Assembly: GCA_027854065.1 (NCBI GenBank)
Contig: JAQGEF010000010.1
Span: 62,001 to 126,000 of the forward strand
Length of the DNA: 64,000 bases
Origin: Polluticaenibacter yanchengensis
GTDB lineage: Bacteria > Bacteroidota > Bacteroidia > Chitinophagales > Chitinophagaceae
Direction: 5' to 3'
Shown: one piece after another, positions 25,642 to 34,700 of the stretch
How positions within the stretch are numbered: the stretch's first letter is position 1
Layout of the letters: every line of letters starts with the position of its first letter
Notes under the pieces: model-generated
Database searches by the model: none
What the model saw: only the letters and a program-made list of their open reading frames with translations
What the model was told of the DNA's origin: nothing
Translations under genes and position numbers: made by a program

Positions 25642-26700
25642 CTACTTTATTTGTAATTGTTTCCTTATAAAATTTGCTATTTTCTCTCCTGTTTTAGCAA
25701 ATGTTAAGTCTTCCACCCCTCTTCTTATTTCAGGTTTTTTATTGGTACTGAAGATGCTTTCGATAGCACTTACATAATCAGATTCATTAAAATTATTGAT
25801 AACAAAACATTGGTCCAGGCTTGAAAGTCTTTCCCTGGCGTCTCCTGCATTACTGCTTACCACCGGGCAATTACAGGCTATTGCTTCTTTAATAGAGTTG
25901 TTAGAGCCTTCATGTAACGATGTTATCAGCAACAGGTCGGCGGCATTATAATAGGTGACAAGTTCGCTGTGTGGTGTATTTTTTATTTCCAGGAATGTAA
26001 AGTCTTTATAAGTAGCAGACAGTTTTTCGGCTATCCTGTTGGCAAATGCTGCATTTTTTACAATACGGCCTTCTCCGGGGAAAAACATGATTACTTTGTT
26101 GTGCTGCGGTATATTCAGTTTATTCCGGGCTTCTGCCTTATCTATGGGATAAAATTTATTCAGATCTATGCATTCAGGTGCTACCAATACTTTGTTATGA
26201 ATCTTTTCAGGGAGTTTGCTGCACATATCCTGCGACATTACTATTATGCCCCTGGCATTATTGCATGCCAGCCTGGTAAAAAATGTCAGGAGTTTACCTT
26301 TGCTACTTTGCCTGCCATCCTGCTTATATGTTCCTAAAAGATCGCTGCCAAGAAGAGTCAGAAATACCGGCTTACGGGAAAAAAGGGTAGTGATATAACC
26401 TGATATTCCACCCCAGAAAACATATACAAACTGGTACCGGTCATTTTTTGTTTTCGATGCTATTGCTCCTGCGGATTTCAGCAAATCAGTCATTTTCTTC
26501 CTGCCGGCAAAACAGAAAACCTCTGTGGAAAACCCTTGCTTTTGCAGGTTTTCCACAGAGGTTAAGTTATTAATGATTTCCTTATGTAAGAAATTTTGAA
26601 TACCATTCACCAGCGTATTGCATTTTACTAACGCTTCATTGCCCGCAGCGTTGCCGGTATTTACAATAGTGCCCGGAAGCAAACACAATACTTTATTCAT
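25642..26700 (-). CDS. Glycosyltransferase family 4 protein
   Basis: GT4 enzymes transfer sugars from nucleotide donors in polysaccharide or lipid synthesis at the cytoplasmic face of the membrane. The 352-residue product has a GT-B fold layout: an N-terminal acceptor half with FWGGISGYITTLFSRKPVFLTLLGSD (95-120), a C-terminal donor half with FFPGEGRIVKNAAF (206-219), and the EX7E-type signature HEGSNNSIKEAIACNCPVV (Glu264, Glu272). Its TAG stop abuts the tRNA-Ala 3' end. The O-antigen ligase-like gene is 13 bp upstream in the same direction, so the two form an operon. Residues 47-61 are encoded by a perfect 17-bp inverted repeat. Confidence 0.88.
   Translation of the reverse strand: MNKVLCLLPGTIVNTGNAAGNEALVKCNTLVNGIQNFLHKEIINNLTSVENLQKQGFSTEVFCFAGRKKMTDLLKSAGAIASKTKNDRYQFVYVFWGGISGYITTLFSRKPVFLTLLGSDLLGTYKQDGRQSSKGKLLTFFTRLACNNARGIIVMSQDMCSKLPEKIHNKVLVAPECIDLNKFYPIDKAEARNKLNIPQHNKVIMFFPGEGRIVKNAAFANRIAEKLSATYKDFTFLEIKNTPHSELVTYYNAADLLLITSLHEGSNNSIKEAIACNCPVVSSNAGDARERLSSLDQCFVINNFNESDYVSAIESIFSTNKKPEIRRGVEDLTFAKTGEKIANFIRKQLQIK
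26518..26563. repeat. Perfect 17-bp inverted repeat inside the glycosyltransferase gene
   Basis: Arms 26518-26534 and 26547-26563 are exact reverse complements (core CCTCTGTGGAAAACC) with a 12-nt spacer. Each arm contains TTTTCCACA, which fits the relaxed DnaA-box form TTWTNCACA. The RNA would form a strong hairpin in the early coding region. Confidence 0.85.
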
Positions 26701-26713
26701 TACGGTAATTATG

Positions 26714-28168
26714 CTAAACTGGTGTTGCTAAAGGATTGGGTAATGGTTTTTTTCTCCTGAAAAAAGACGTCTTCCTGACAGCAAAATAGCTTTTATCAAT
26801 ATTATTGGGAACAACTAATAAGAAGGTAAGTGCAAACAGAACAGGCGTAATACAGGTCCTCATCGCATTATGGAACGTAACCGTTATTGCAATGGTAAAC
26901 AGACTTATGATAATTAAACGCTGGAAATTGTTTTTTTCATTAAAAGCTCTGAATATTGGATGAATAAAGATCATTATCAGCATGATTAAACCCAAACTCC
27001 CATGTTCAGCCAGCAATCTTGTGGACTCTGTGTGAGACGCAATATTGTAGGCTTTACCATCAACAATCCTGTAATAAGCAGAGTTGCCGACACCAACTCC
27101 CAATGCCGGGTTATTTAAAAAGATATCAATATCACCTTCCATGATATTGGTTCTTCCGGATGTGAACTTATTCGCATTAAAGTCCTTACTAAACCCTGTC
27201 CTGATCTCTCTTTCTGTTTTACCCATATACCTGTAATAAAGGTAATTGTTTGAAATACTATTAATTACGAAAAATGAGATAGCAAATACGCCCATTATCA
27301 TAATAATAGAAAGAGGGGATATATTCTGTACTTCAATATCCAGAGGACCTCTGTTTCTTTTATTCTTTTTGACCCTTGGAAACAGTAAAATCAATAAAAT
27401 GGCACATAAGCCAGATATTACACCACCTCTTGAGAAACTGATCAATCCTACACCGAAAAATAATAATAAAAGGACTATATCCAGGAATTTATTAAAAATG
27501 CTTTTGCCGGCCACGTATATTAATACAATGATTGTAGCACCGGCACCTAGCAGGGATGACACCTGGTTGGTAATGGAACCCGCCGTCTGGAAGTTGGCAG
27601 ATACACTGAATTCCAATTTCTCAAAACTACTGGCTCTGAATACAGAGAACATGCACAGCATTAGTATGGAATAAACCATAATACGGCAAAGGCCGACAAA
27701 TTTATCAAGCGTTAAAATATGCCTGGAAAAAAATATCACCCCTACTATTAAAGTTAATAATCCTAAGTAGTTGAATACAATTTGTTTATATGAGTAAGAC
27801 GCGAAGAATAGTCCGGGTATTGATAGCAGAAGCAAAGAAACACCGTATAGTATATTTCTCTTTCTGGTAGGATCTATACTTATCCCAAAACTAAATACAA
27901 ATAAAATAAAATATTTACCAATTTCCGACGGTATATAGGGGGACGCATTCACCCCGCGGGCAAGAATTTCAAATCCGAGAATGTAACATGCTATACACAT
28001 AATTACATATTCAGGTTCCTTATTAAATAAACTTATAAACGTAGAAATCAATACAATATAAAACCAACCGATTAAAACCCACTTTGTATAAATTGCAGAT
28101 AGTCCTAATAACGTATGAAAAATTATCCAAAATAGTTTTAACTTTTCGTCTTTTAAATACTTAAACAT
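26714..28168 (-). CDS. O-antigen ligase/polymerase-like integral membrane protein
   Basis: Members of this family (PF04932, Wzy/WaaL) polymerise or ligate polysaccharide chains at the periplasmic side of the inner membrane. The 484-residue protein has roughly ten to twelve hydrophobic segments and a large periplasmic loop with the family pattern FTSGRTNIMEGDIDIFLNNPALGVGVGNSAY, followed by HTESTRLLAEHGSLGLI and more TM segments. The C-terminus is short and basic. The glycosyltransferase gene lies 13 bp downstream. Ligase or polymerase activity cannot be distinguished from sequence alone. Confidence 0.85.
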   Translation of the reverse strand: MFKYLKDEKLKLFWIIFHTLLGLSAIYTKWVLIGWFYIVLISTFISLFNKEPEYVIMCIACYILGFEILARGVNASPYIPSEIGKYFILFVFSFGISIDPTRKRNILYGVSLLLLSIPGLFFASYSYKQIVFNYLGLLTLIVGVIFFSRHILTLDKFVGLCRIMVYSILMLCMFSVFRASSFEKLEFSVSANFQTAGSITNQVSSLLGAGATIIVLIYVAGKSIFNKFLDIVLLLLFFGVGLISFSRGGVISGLCAILLILLFPRVKKNKRNRGPLDIEVQNISPLSIIMIMGVFAISFFVINSISNNYLYYRYMGKTEREIRTGFSKDFNANKFTSGRTNIMEGDIDIFLNNPALGVGVGNSAYYRIVDGKAYNIASHTESTRLLAEHGSLGLIMLIMIFIHPIFRAFNEKNNFQRLIIISLFTIAITVTFHNAMRTCITPVLFALTFLLVVPNNIDKSYFAVRKTSFFRRKKPLPNPLATPV

Positions 28169-28268
28169 TTAAATGTATCGTTTTATATGATATATTAAGT
28201 GAAAATTAATATATTACCCACAAAATTATCATAATTTAATTACATGGCAAAACCTCAATAATCTGCAA

Positions 28269-28276
28269 TATCTTTG
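28269..28276 (+). promoter_or_regulatory. kdsA: -7 promoter element for kdsA
   Basis: TATCTTTG is a consensus -7 box ending 4 nt before the kdsA ATG, so the transcript is expected to be leaderless or nearly so. The same octamer is placed almost identically before the thioesterase gene. Confidence 0.45.
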
Positions 28277-28280
28277 ATAC

Positions 28281-29114
28281 ATGAAAAATTTTTTGGCAGA
28301 TTTATTCAGCAATCAATCTTATAATAAAAACAACTTTTTTTTAATAGCAGGTCCTTGTGTAGTAGAAAGTAAAGACCTGGTTTTTGAAATTGCTGAGACC
28401 GTTTCAGGCTTATGCAGGAAGCTCGAAATCCCTTACGTTTTTAAAGCCAGTTATAGAAAAGCCAATCGCACCAGTGCTAATTCTTTCACAGGTTTAGGAG
28501 ATATCAGCGGGTTAGAGATCATAAAGTCGGTAGGTACCCAATTTCAGTTACCAACTACTAGCGATATTCATGCGCATGAGGAAGCCGCTATTGCGGCAGA
28601 ATACATCGATATTCTTCAAATTCCCGCTTTTTTATGTCGTCAAACCGATTTATTGGAAGCGGCTGCCCAGACCGGTAAAATTGTGAATGTAAAAAAAGGA
28701 CAATTTTTAAGCGGCCCTTCAATGAAATTTGCGGCAGAGAAGATCGCAAATATGGGAAATGATAAGATAATGTTAACAGACCGTGGTAATACATTCGGCT
28801 ATCAGGACCTGGTTGTAGATTATCGTAATATCACCTGGATGCGCGAAATCGGTTATCCGGTTATTATGGATTGCACCCACAGTTTGCAGCAACCTAATCA
28901 AACTGGTGGCGTTACCGGTGGTAATCCTCAATTGATAGGGACCATTTCAAAAGCCGCCATTGCCACCGGCGCTGAAGGGCTTTTTATAGAAACGCATCCA
29001 AATCCGGCAGTTGCTAAAAGTGATGGAGCCAATATGTTACAATTGAATTTGTTGGAAGATCTGCTGTACCAGCTGGTAGAGATCCGTTATGCGGTAGCTA
29101 AGCAATATTCTTAG
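28281..29114 (+). CDS. kdsA: 3-deoxy-8-phosphooctulonate synthase (KDO-8-P synthase)
   Basis: KdsA condenses phosphoenolpyruvate with arabinose-5-phosphate to give KDO-8-phosphate for the inner core of lipopolysaccharide. The 277-residue product shows FFLIAGPCVVES near 20-31, FKASYRKANRTSANSFTGLG (about 56-75), the PEP-binding QIPAFLCRQTDLLEAAA, NVKKGQFLSGPSMKF and the C-terminal GGNPQLIGTISKAAIATGAEGLFIETHPNP. Length and motifs match the family. It has its own promoter-like box directly before ATG. No other KDO gene is adjacent, but the glycosyltransferase/ligase pair next door fits an LPS or surface-glycan role. Confidence 0.96.
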   Translation: MKNFLADLFSNQSYNKNNFFLIAGPCVVESKDLVFEIAETVSGLCRKLEIPYVFKASYRKANRTSANSFTGLGDISGLEIIKSVGTQFQLPTTSDIHAHEEAAIAAEYIDILQIPAFLCRQTDLLEAAAQTGKIVNVKKGQFLSGPSMKFAAEKIANMGNDKIMLTDRGNTFGYQDLVVDYRNITWMREIGYPVIMDCTHSLQQPNQTGGVTGGNPQLIGTISKAAIATGAEGLFIETHPNPAVAKSDGANMLQLNLLEDLLYQLVEIRYAVAKQYS

Positions 29115-29149
29115 TTTTATTATTTGGGGCTGTCAGCATTAGTATTTCT

Positions 29150-29245
29150 GGTGGAACCTTTGTTCCGGCTACTTTGGGCTCGCTGCGCTCGGTACTCCTG
29201 CGTCGTACCAGGCCCTCCGTATCCGGCAGCCCTTCGCCGGCTTAA
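29150..29245. repeat. Intergenic mosaic repeat, copy 2
   Basis: The copy lies between the convergent kdsA and M15 peptidase genes. It contains GGGCTCGCTGCGCTCGGTAC (29176-29195) then TCCTGCGTCGTACC, and the block CGTATCCGGCAGCCCTTCG (29218-29236). The same blocks occur in copies at 8.4, 42.3 and 60.2 kb. Confidence 0.7.
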
Positions 29246-29288
29246 TATCCATTAAGCCATCTATAAAATCATTACATTCTGATAATGA

Positions 29289-29321
29289 AAGATGCGGAAG
29301 TTGCTCATAAACTTCCGCATC
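29289..29321 (-). terminator. Terminator-like hairpin after the M15 peptidase gene
   Basis: GATGCGGAAGTT (29291-29302) and AACTTCCGCATC (29310-29321) are a perfect 12-bp stem with a 7-nt loop just past the stop. The minus-strand tail is only moderately T-rich. Confidence 0.6.
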
Positions 29322-29324
29322 TGC

Positions 29325-29990
29325 TTACTTTTGAAAATGCATATAATCTTTTAAAGTTTTCCAGTTACCACCCCAGGTCCAGCCATATTTCGCAAAAATA
29401 GCAATGGCTTTCTTTCCAGGATCATCACTTACCCTTATACGTCCGGTGGGTTCATTAACCCTCGCCATCGCCGGGGTTGTCGTTTTACTGGATATATAAG
29501 GGTTTTGTATAGGGTTAATATCTATAGCCGATCCCGTGGCATGTTTCGATAATTTGGTAGAGTTCACCTGCGGCCGGTAATCAAATACAGATGTATTATT
29601 GGCAGCCATCGATACTTCATCTTTAAATTCAAAAAAACAAATCGGTTTTACAGAATGGATCGGGAACCGGATGGCCAGCAATTCGTCAAATATTGCTTTA
29701 ATAGATTTCGAGTGCCATTTATTAATTAATAGTTGTCCCTTGTGTATTTTTTTATCATAGCCATAATAAACCACATTCACAAGTTGAATACTGCTGTCAA
29801 TTAATTGAACGACCTGTTTTTTTTGTGTCGCATTAAGGTCCGATGAATCAGAATAGTAGTTTTTAAACCATGCCTGGTAAAATTCAAAATCATAGTTACA
29901 GTCAACAATGGTATCTTTTAAGGCTGTTTGCGTATTGCCGTTTACACAAATCAAACCAATAATACCTGCTAATATTAATCTTCGGATCAT
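29325..29990 (-). CDS. Secreted M15-family peptidase (D-Ala-D-Ala carboxypeptidase/endopeptidase type)
   Basis: M15 peptidases cut peptidoglycan stem peptides. From ATG 29990 the product is 221 residues with a signal peptide (MIRRLILAGIIGLICVNG). The zinc motif is SKHATGSAIDINPIQNP (His and Asp of HxxxxxxD) with the last ligand in KDYMHFQK at the C-terminus. The frame runs six codons further to a TTG, but that lies within the probable -7 box (30006-30013), so ATG 29990 is chosen. The layout resembles the L-alanyl-D-glutamate endopeptidase-like branch; exact bond specificity is unknown. Confidence 0.85.
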   Translation of the reverse strand: MIRRLILAGIIGLICVNGNTQTALKDTIVDCNYDFEFYQAWFKNYYSDSSDLNATQKKQVVQLIDSSIQLVNVVYYGYDKKIHKGQLLINKWHSKSIKAIFDELLAIRFPIHSVKPICFFEFKDEVSMAANNTSVFDYRPQVNSTKLSKHATGSAIDINPIQNPYISSKTTTPAMARVNEPTGRIRVSDDPGKKAIAIFAKYGWTWGGNWKTLKDYMHFQK

Positions 29991-30005
29991 TTTCTTAATT
30001 TGACG

Positions 30006-30034
30006 CAAACTTATAGCTTAAAAATTAAAAACAA
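30006..30034 (-). promoter_or_regulatory. Promoter of the M15 peptidase gene
   Basis: On the minus strand TTG at 30034-30032, an 18-nt spacer, and TAAGTTTG at 30013-30006 match the Bacteroidota -33/-7 arrangement. The predicted start near 30000 gives a leader of about 10 nt before ATG 29990. Confidence 0.55.
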
Positions 30035-30070
30035 TAGTTACAGATTTAAGACCAGTTGAAACAGTAATCA

Positions 30071-30421
30071 TTAAAACACATCCTCTATAAAATAATAAAA
30101 TGCCTTATTGTTACCAAGTACAATAGATAATACGTCAAATTGAATCATTTTCCATTGAGGGTGCAGCTCTAAATATTTCATGGCAGCTATCTTCAGGTGC
30201 TTCATCTTACCACCATTTACTTTCTGTTCCGGCATAGCCACCTGGAAACTGCTGCGTGTTTTCACCTCTACAAAATGTAAGCAGTCCATTTTTGTAGCTA
30301 TAATGTCTACTTCGTAACGTCCGCTACGCCAGTTCCTGTCTATAATAATGTAATCTTTGTTTTTTAGCCAGTTTGCAGCAAGGTCTTCACCCTGTTTACC
30401 AACTATTAAATGCTCACTCAT
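30071..30421 (-). CDS. YraN/UPF0102 family endonuclease-like protein
   Basis: The 116-residue product has the UPF0102 pattern: GKQGEDLAANWLKNKDYIIIDRNWRSGRYEVDIIATKMDCLHFVEVKTRSS, that is, an early Glu, then Glu-x-Asp and Glu-x-Lys residues arranged as in restriction-endonuclease-like folds related to Holliday-junction resolvases. Length matches the family. ATG at 30421 is used. The role is not settled; a DNA-processing function is inferred from the fold. A histidine-kinase remnant lies 100 bp upstream on the same strand. Confidence 0.88.
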   Translation of the reverse strand: MSEHLIVGKQGEDLAANWLKNKDYIIIDRNWRSGRYEVDIIATKMDCLHFVEVKTRSSFQVAMPEQKVNGGKMKHLKIAAMKYLELHPQWKMIQFDVLSIVLGNNKAFYYFIEDVF

Positions 30422-30521
30422 GGCTTAGGTATTTCTATTACTATAAATATACAATAAGATGATGGCATGAATATGAAGAAATCATATAATGAACACATCC
30501 TGATATTGATGCAGGGCATCT

Positions 30522-30794
30522 TTAATCTTTGATTGTAATCATTATTACGGCACCCTCATCATTCGATAGGTGCAGATGACCGTTTAATAGCTGCACTCTT
30601 TTTAAAATAGATTGCAGTCCCAGGCCAATCTTGTCGCCACCGTCAATAATATTTTTTTTAAAGCCAACGCCATTGTCACTTATTTCTAAAATAACCGATT
30701 GAGAATGTATTGGATGAAATGTTAAATAAACTGAAAAGCAATATTTAGTGAAAGTCGATCTTGTTGAATATTTTGTAAAAATAACCGGGTTTAT
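30522..30794 (-). pseudogene. Remnant of a sensor histidine kinase (HATPase C-terminal part)
   Basis: An open stretch of 91 codons, bounded upstream by TAA at 30797-30795 and ending at TAA 30524-30522, has no ATG before the conserved part. The translation contains VILEISDNGVGF (N-to-G1 region of the GHKL ATPase), then KIGLGLQSILKRVQLLNG (G2) and ends GAVIMITIKD, as in NarL-type kinases. The H-box, dimerisation region and any sensor are missing, and the AT-rich DNA upstream does not encode them. It resembles the C-terminus of the kinase at 57395-59422 in layout. It is read as a decayed gene fragment. Confidence 0.75.
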
Positions 30795-30797
30795 TTA

Positions 30798-31708
30798 ACC
30801 ACCTTTTCCCTAAAAGACATAGTCTGCTCTGAAAGGCAGAAAAAAAACATTTTCAGATTTTTAAATTTTAAATATATATTATGTATACTGATTTGTAAGA
30901 ATATTAATTAATTCAATAACTGTAATGATAGTAGGTGTTTTGAAGTAATTAATTAAGTGTAGTATTTTTTATATTTTAAAATTTGGCAATATTTTTGTTG
31001 TATTTATATAGTATTTAGTGGTTAAGGTGAATCCGCAGGGTACTTTTTTTAGTAAAATATTTTGAAAGTTAAAGAAAAAGTCTAAACTTTGACCTTACGA
31101 TATCCAATAAGCTAATTGAATTTATATAAACAGAACCAGTAAACTAATTTTGTAAACCAGTAAAAGTTTTTTAGACAATAAATTTAATACCTAAAAAAAA
31201 TCAAGTTTTAATGCCTAAAGCTTAAGTTGAAAAGAAGAAACAAATTTATTACCTGAAAATAGAATTCCAATATTGTTTTTGATTCCTGTTTTTTCTTTTT
31301 ATTCCTGCACAGATTAATATGTGCTTTATTTCATAATCGTAGTTTTTTTTAAAAAAGATCGCCAGTGTCTTTTGAATTTTGTATTGTTATAAATTTTTAT
31401 TTGTACATCTTAAGTATGTGCAATGATAATTTGTCCTTACTCATTTTAAGCACCCGGTCATTATAGTATATAATTGTATTTGTATTTAATTTATATGTAT
31501 AGATGGTTCTATATGTACTGTAATTTTTTTGCCTATACTTTTCTGTACATAACTATTGTTTGATAGCTACTATAAATGTATTAGTGCGAAGTATTATGCG
31601 TACAAATGGTTCTGTATGTACTGTGATACTATTGCCTGTATTTTTTATTTATGATAATTCAGTATTATGATTATTTAATATTTTATTAAACCTTAAAAAT
31701 TAATCCCT
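30798..31708. other. Long AT-rich non-coding region upstream of the 1658-residue secreted protein
   Basis: About 900 bp without a credible gene. It is strongly AT-rich and contains a duplicated 40-bp segment (31503-31540 and 31606-31645). It probably holds the promoter and a long leader for the downstream operon. No clear TAnnTTTG box is seen close to the ATG at 31709. Confidence 0.5.
31503..31645 (+). repeat. Imperfect direct repeat in the leader of the secreted-protein operon
   Basis: ATGGTTCTATATGTACTG at 31503-31520 is repeated as ATGGTTCTGTATGTACTG at 31606-31623. Both are followed by TRAT, a short T/A-rich spacer and TTGCCTRTA. The repeat distance is 103 bp. This may be a duplicated regulator site or a local duplication. 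Confidence 0.7.
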
Positions 31709-34700
31709 ATGAAAAAAGATTTACAAATAATTACATATAGGTTATTTGGAATGTTTGCTCTGCTTCTTCTTTCGTTTTTCTTGAATGCACAGCAAAGTCT
31801 TTTGACTCCAAACTCTAAAACAAACTGGGTGACGCCTACATTTTCGGGTTTCGTTGCTACCCCTTCTGTAACGGGTGGTGTTGTCGGACAATCCAGTTGG
31901 AATAATACCAATAATATTTTTGCACCAACAGGCACGGCGACATTGATTCTGCAGACTAACAGGTTAAGTTCCAATTTTTGTGTGACATCCACTGCGAGCT
32001 CAAGTGCTGTTGGTACCATTATTTTAGATAATAATCAAACCTATAACTTAGGGAACAGGGTTACTGTTTTATTTACTTCTTCTGATGTTAGTAATCTTAG
32101 TTTCGCTATTTCAACATCTTCTGATGGAATTACTTATACTGCAGCTTCAGCCCAGGTATTAAATAATCCTGCCACTAATCAATATGAATTGGTGGGTTTT
32201 GCTGCTGCCAGTTTCAGGTATGTTAGAGTAATAACTACACTTGCCGTCCCTGGTATTTGTACTACATGGACCCGTACATTACAGTTTAATAATTTAACAC
32301 AAACTGCCTATGCGGCACCAACCGGTGTTACTTGTAATGTGGCTGTTCCTATACTTAATACTACTTTCGGTGCTACCAGTTCTTATAACAACGTGGTAGA
32401 TAATGATATAACGAACTCTACTGTTTTAGGAGGTGCTCTTGGGCCTTTGGATTTAACAGTCTCAGATTATACTCACATTTATTCTACAGGTACATATTTA
32501 GGGTTTCATGTTTCAACAGGTGGTTTGCTCTCAGGCTTGTTAGATTTAAGTTCTTTAAGCAGGATCACTATTACTACTTATTTAAACGGTGTTATTCAGG
32601 AGACTAAAACAAGTGCGGATTTAGTACTTGGAGCGACACTGTTGGGGGGGAGTAACCCTTCATTTGATGTAGGATTTGTTACCACCAAGCCTGCGAATGA
32701 AATAAAAATAGCGACCACCTGGTCTTTGGGTTTATCCACTGTGAATGTCTATTATCCCGTATATAAATGTTTTGCAGAAAGTTTGCCATTGGCAAATTGT
32801 AATGTAAATACTTATTTGACTATACCAACGCATCCAGTTAATCTTAATAAGAGTTCTACTGGTTTGGTTGGGATAGGAATTGGATCCAGTGGTATTATAG
32901 GATTGGATAATATCATAGATAACGATATAACAAACTTCGCCTCTTTTGGTACAAGTATTAATTTATCCAGTAACGTTGAGATTTCGGTGAAGAAGTCTTT
33001 ATTGCCATTTCCGGCCGGTTATTATGCTGGCTTTGATATTGGAAAACAAGGGGCATTAAACCTGGATCTGTTGGGAGGAGCACTGAATGTAGCCACCTAT
33101 CGAAATGGTAGTTTAGTAGAATCTACTGCTGCTTCTGCATCTCTTTTATCTTTGGGTACTTCTATTTTAAACGGTGAAAATGGCAGGAGGATTTTAGGCT
33201 TTAGAACCCAGGCTGAATTTGATGAGATCCGTTTAATAATCGCACAAGGTATTGGCGCCTCAGTATTAAGCGATTTAAGGATTTATGGTGCGGTGGTACA
33301 GTGTTTTAGCGCAGGTGCTCCATTAGCTTGTAATGCATTTACAGCAATGTCTGTTCCTGCCAGGCCTCTGTATATAGATGGTAAAAATACAGGGAACAGT
33401 GGTTTGATTGATGTAGCAGCATCAACAAGTAATCCACAGAACGTCATAGATGGTAATGCATCAACATTTGCATCTATTAATATGACAGCGGCCATTGGTA
33501 CCTCTACGACATTTGCAGTTTCTGATGCGCTTAATACCTATAATAGCACAGCTAATGAGAAAACTTATGTGGCATTCGATATATCTACCAGTGCCAATCT
33601 GGCCAATGTGGATGTCCTAAACTCTATGAGCGTCCGGTTAATAAGGCCTAACGGTATATTGAGTGCGGCGCTGACGCCTAAATTACTGGCGGGGGTTAAC
33701 CTTCTGGCAGGGGAAAGAAGGCAATATCTGGGTGTAGTGGCTGAAGGCGCCTTTACAGGTGTGCAACTGGAAATTAATAATACAGTAGGTGCCAGTCTGG
33801 GTACTTTGAAAATATATGATCTGTATTTCCAGAAACTATGTTCTGTCGCTATTCCATGTAATCAGAGTGTTCTTTTAACCAATGGAACTTACCCGGTTGT
33901 TATTAATAATGAGAGAACCGGTGCAGGTGGATTAGCAGGTGTTACGGTACTTAATTCAACCATTGAAAATGCCTGGAATGTAATAGATGCTAATACTGCC
34001 AACCATGCAACCATATCCACAGCTGTTGGTGTGGCAAGTACTGGTACAATTTCTGTTCAGAATCCTGTTGATACCTATCCCGTAGGATCATTTGCAGGTT
34101 TTGTAGTAGAAGACCTGAACAGTTTATTGGAATTAGACCTGTTCTCAAATATAAGAATCAGGACATTTAATGATGGCGTATTGCAAGAGGATAAGGGCGC
34201 TGGCAATCTGATTAATTTAGGATTGTTAGGTATTAATCTTATCGGAACGGGGGGAACACTGTTTAATGTAGGTTTTACTACCAGCAAACCATTTGATGAA
34301 ATTCAACTGGTGTATTCTAACATTATCAGTCTGAATTTGAGTAATGGCCTGAATGTGTACGGTGCTTTTGTTGACACCAGAACAGCAGTTGGCGGCAATC
34401 TTTTTTGCCTCAATACGTCACCGGATTTTGCCATTACACAAGTTGGAAAACAGGTAACCGGTAATTTGTCAACAAATGATAAGGTACCATCCGGAACCAC
34501 TTATTCCGGCCTGGTATCAGTAGGTACTAATCCTTCCAACACATTGCCTACATTGGCATCTGACGGTACTTACAGTTTTACACCAACAGTGGCAGGTGTA
34601 TATACATTCGAAGTGAATGTATGTCTTCCGGGACAAACAACCGGTTGCAGAAAAGAACGTCTTACAATTACAGTATTAAATCCTGATATTACAACCAATC

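Noticed and set aside
26518..26563. Replication origin signalled by DnaA-box-like arms
   Set aside because: Only two boxes in one inverted repeat inside a gene, with no dnaA, no further boxes and no AT-rich unwinding region.
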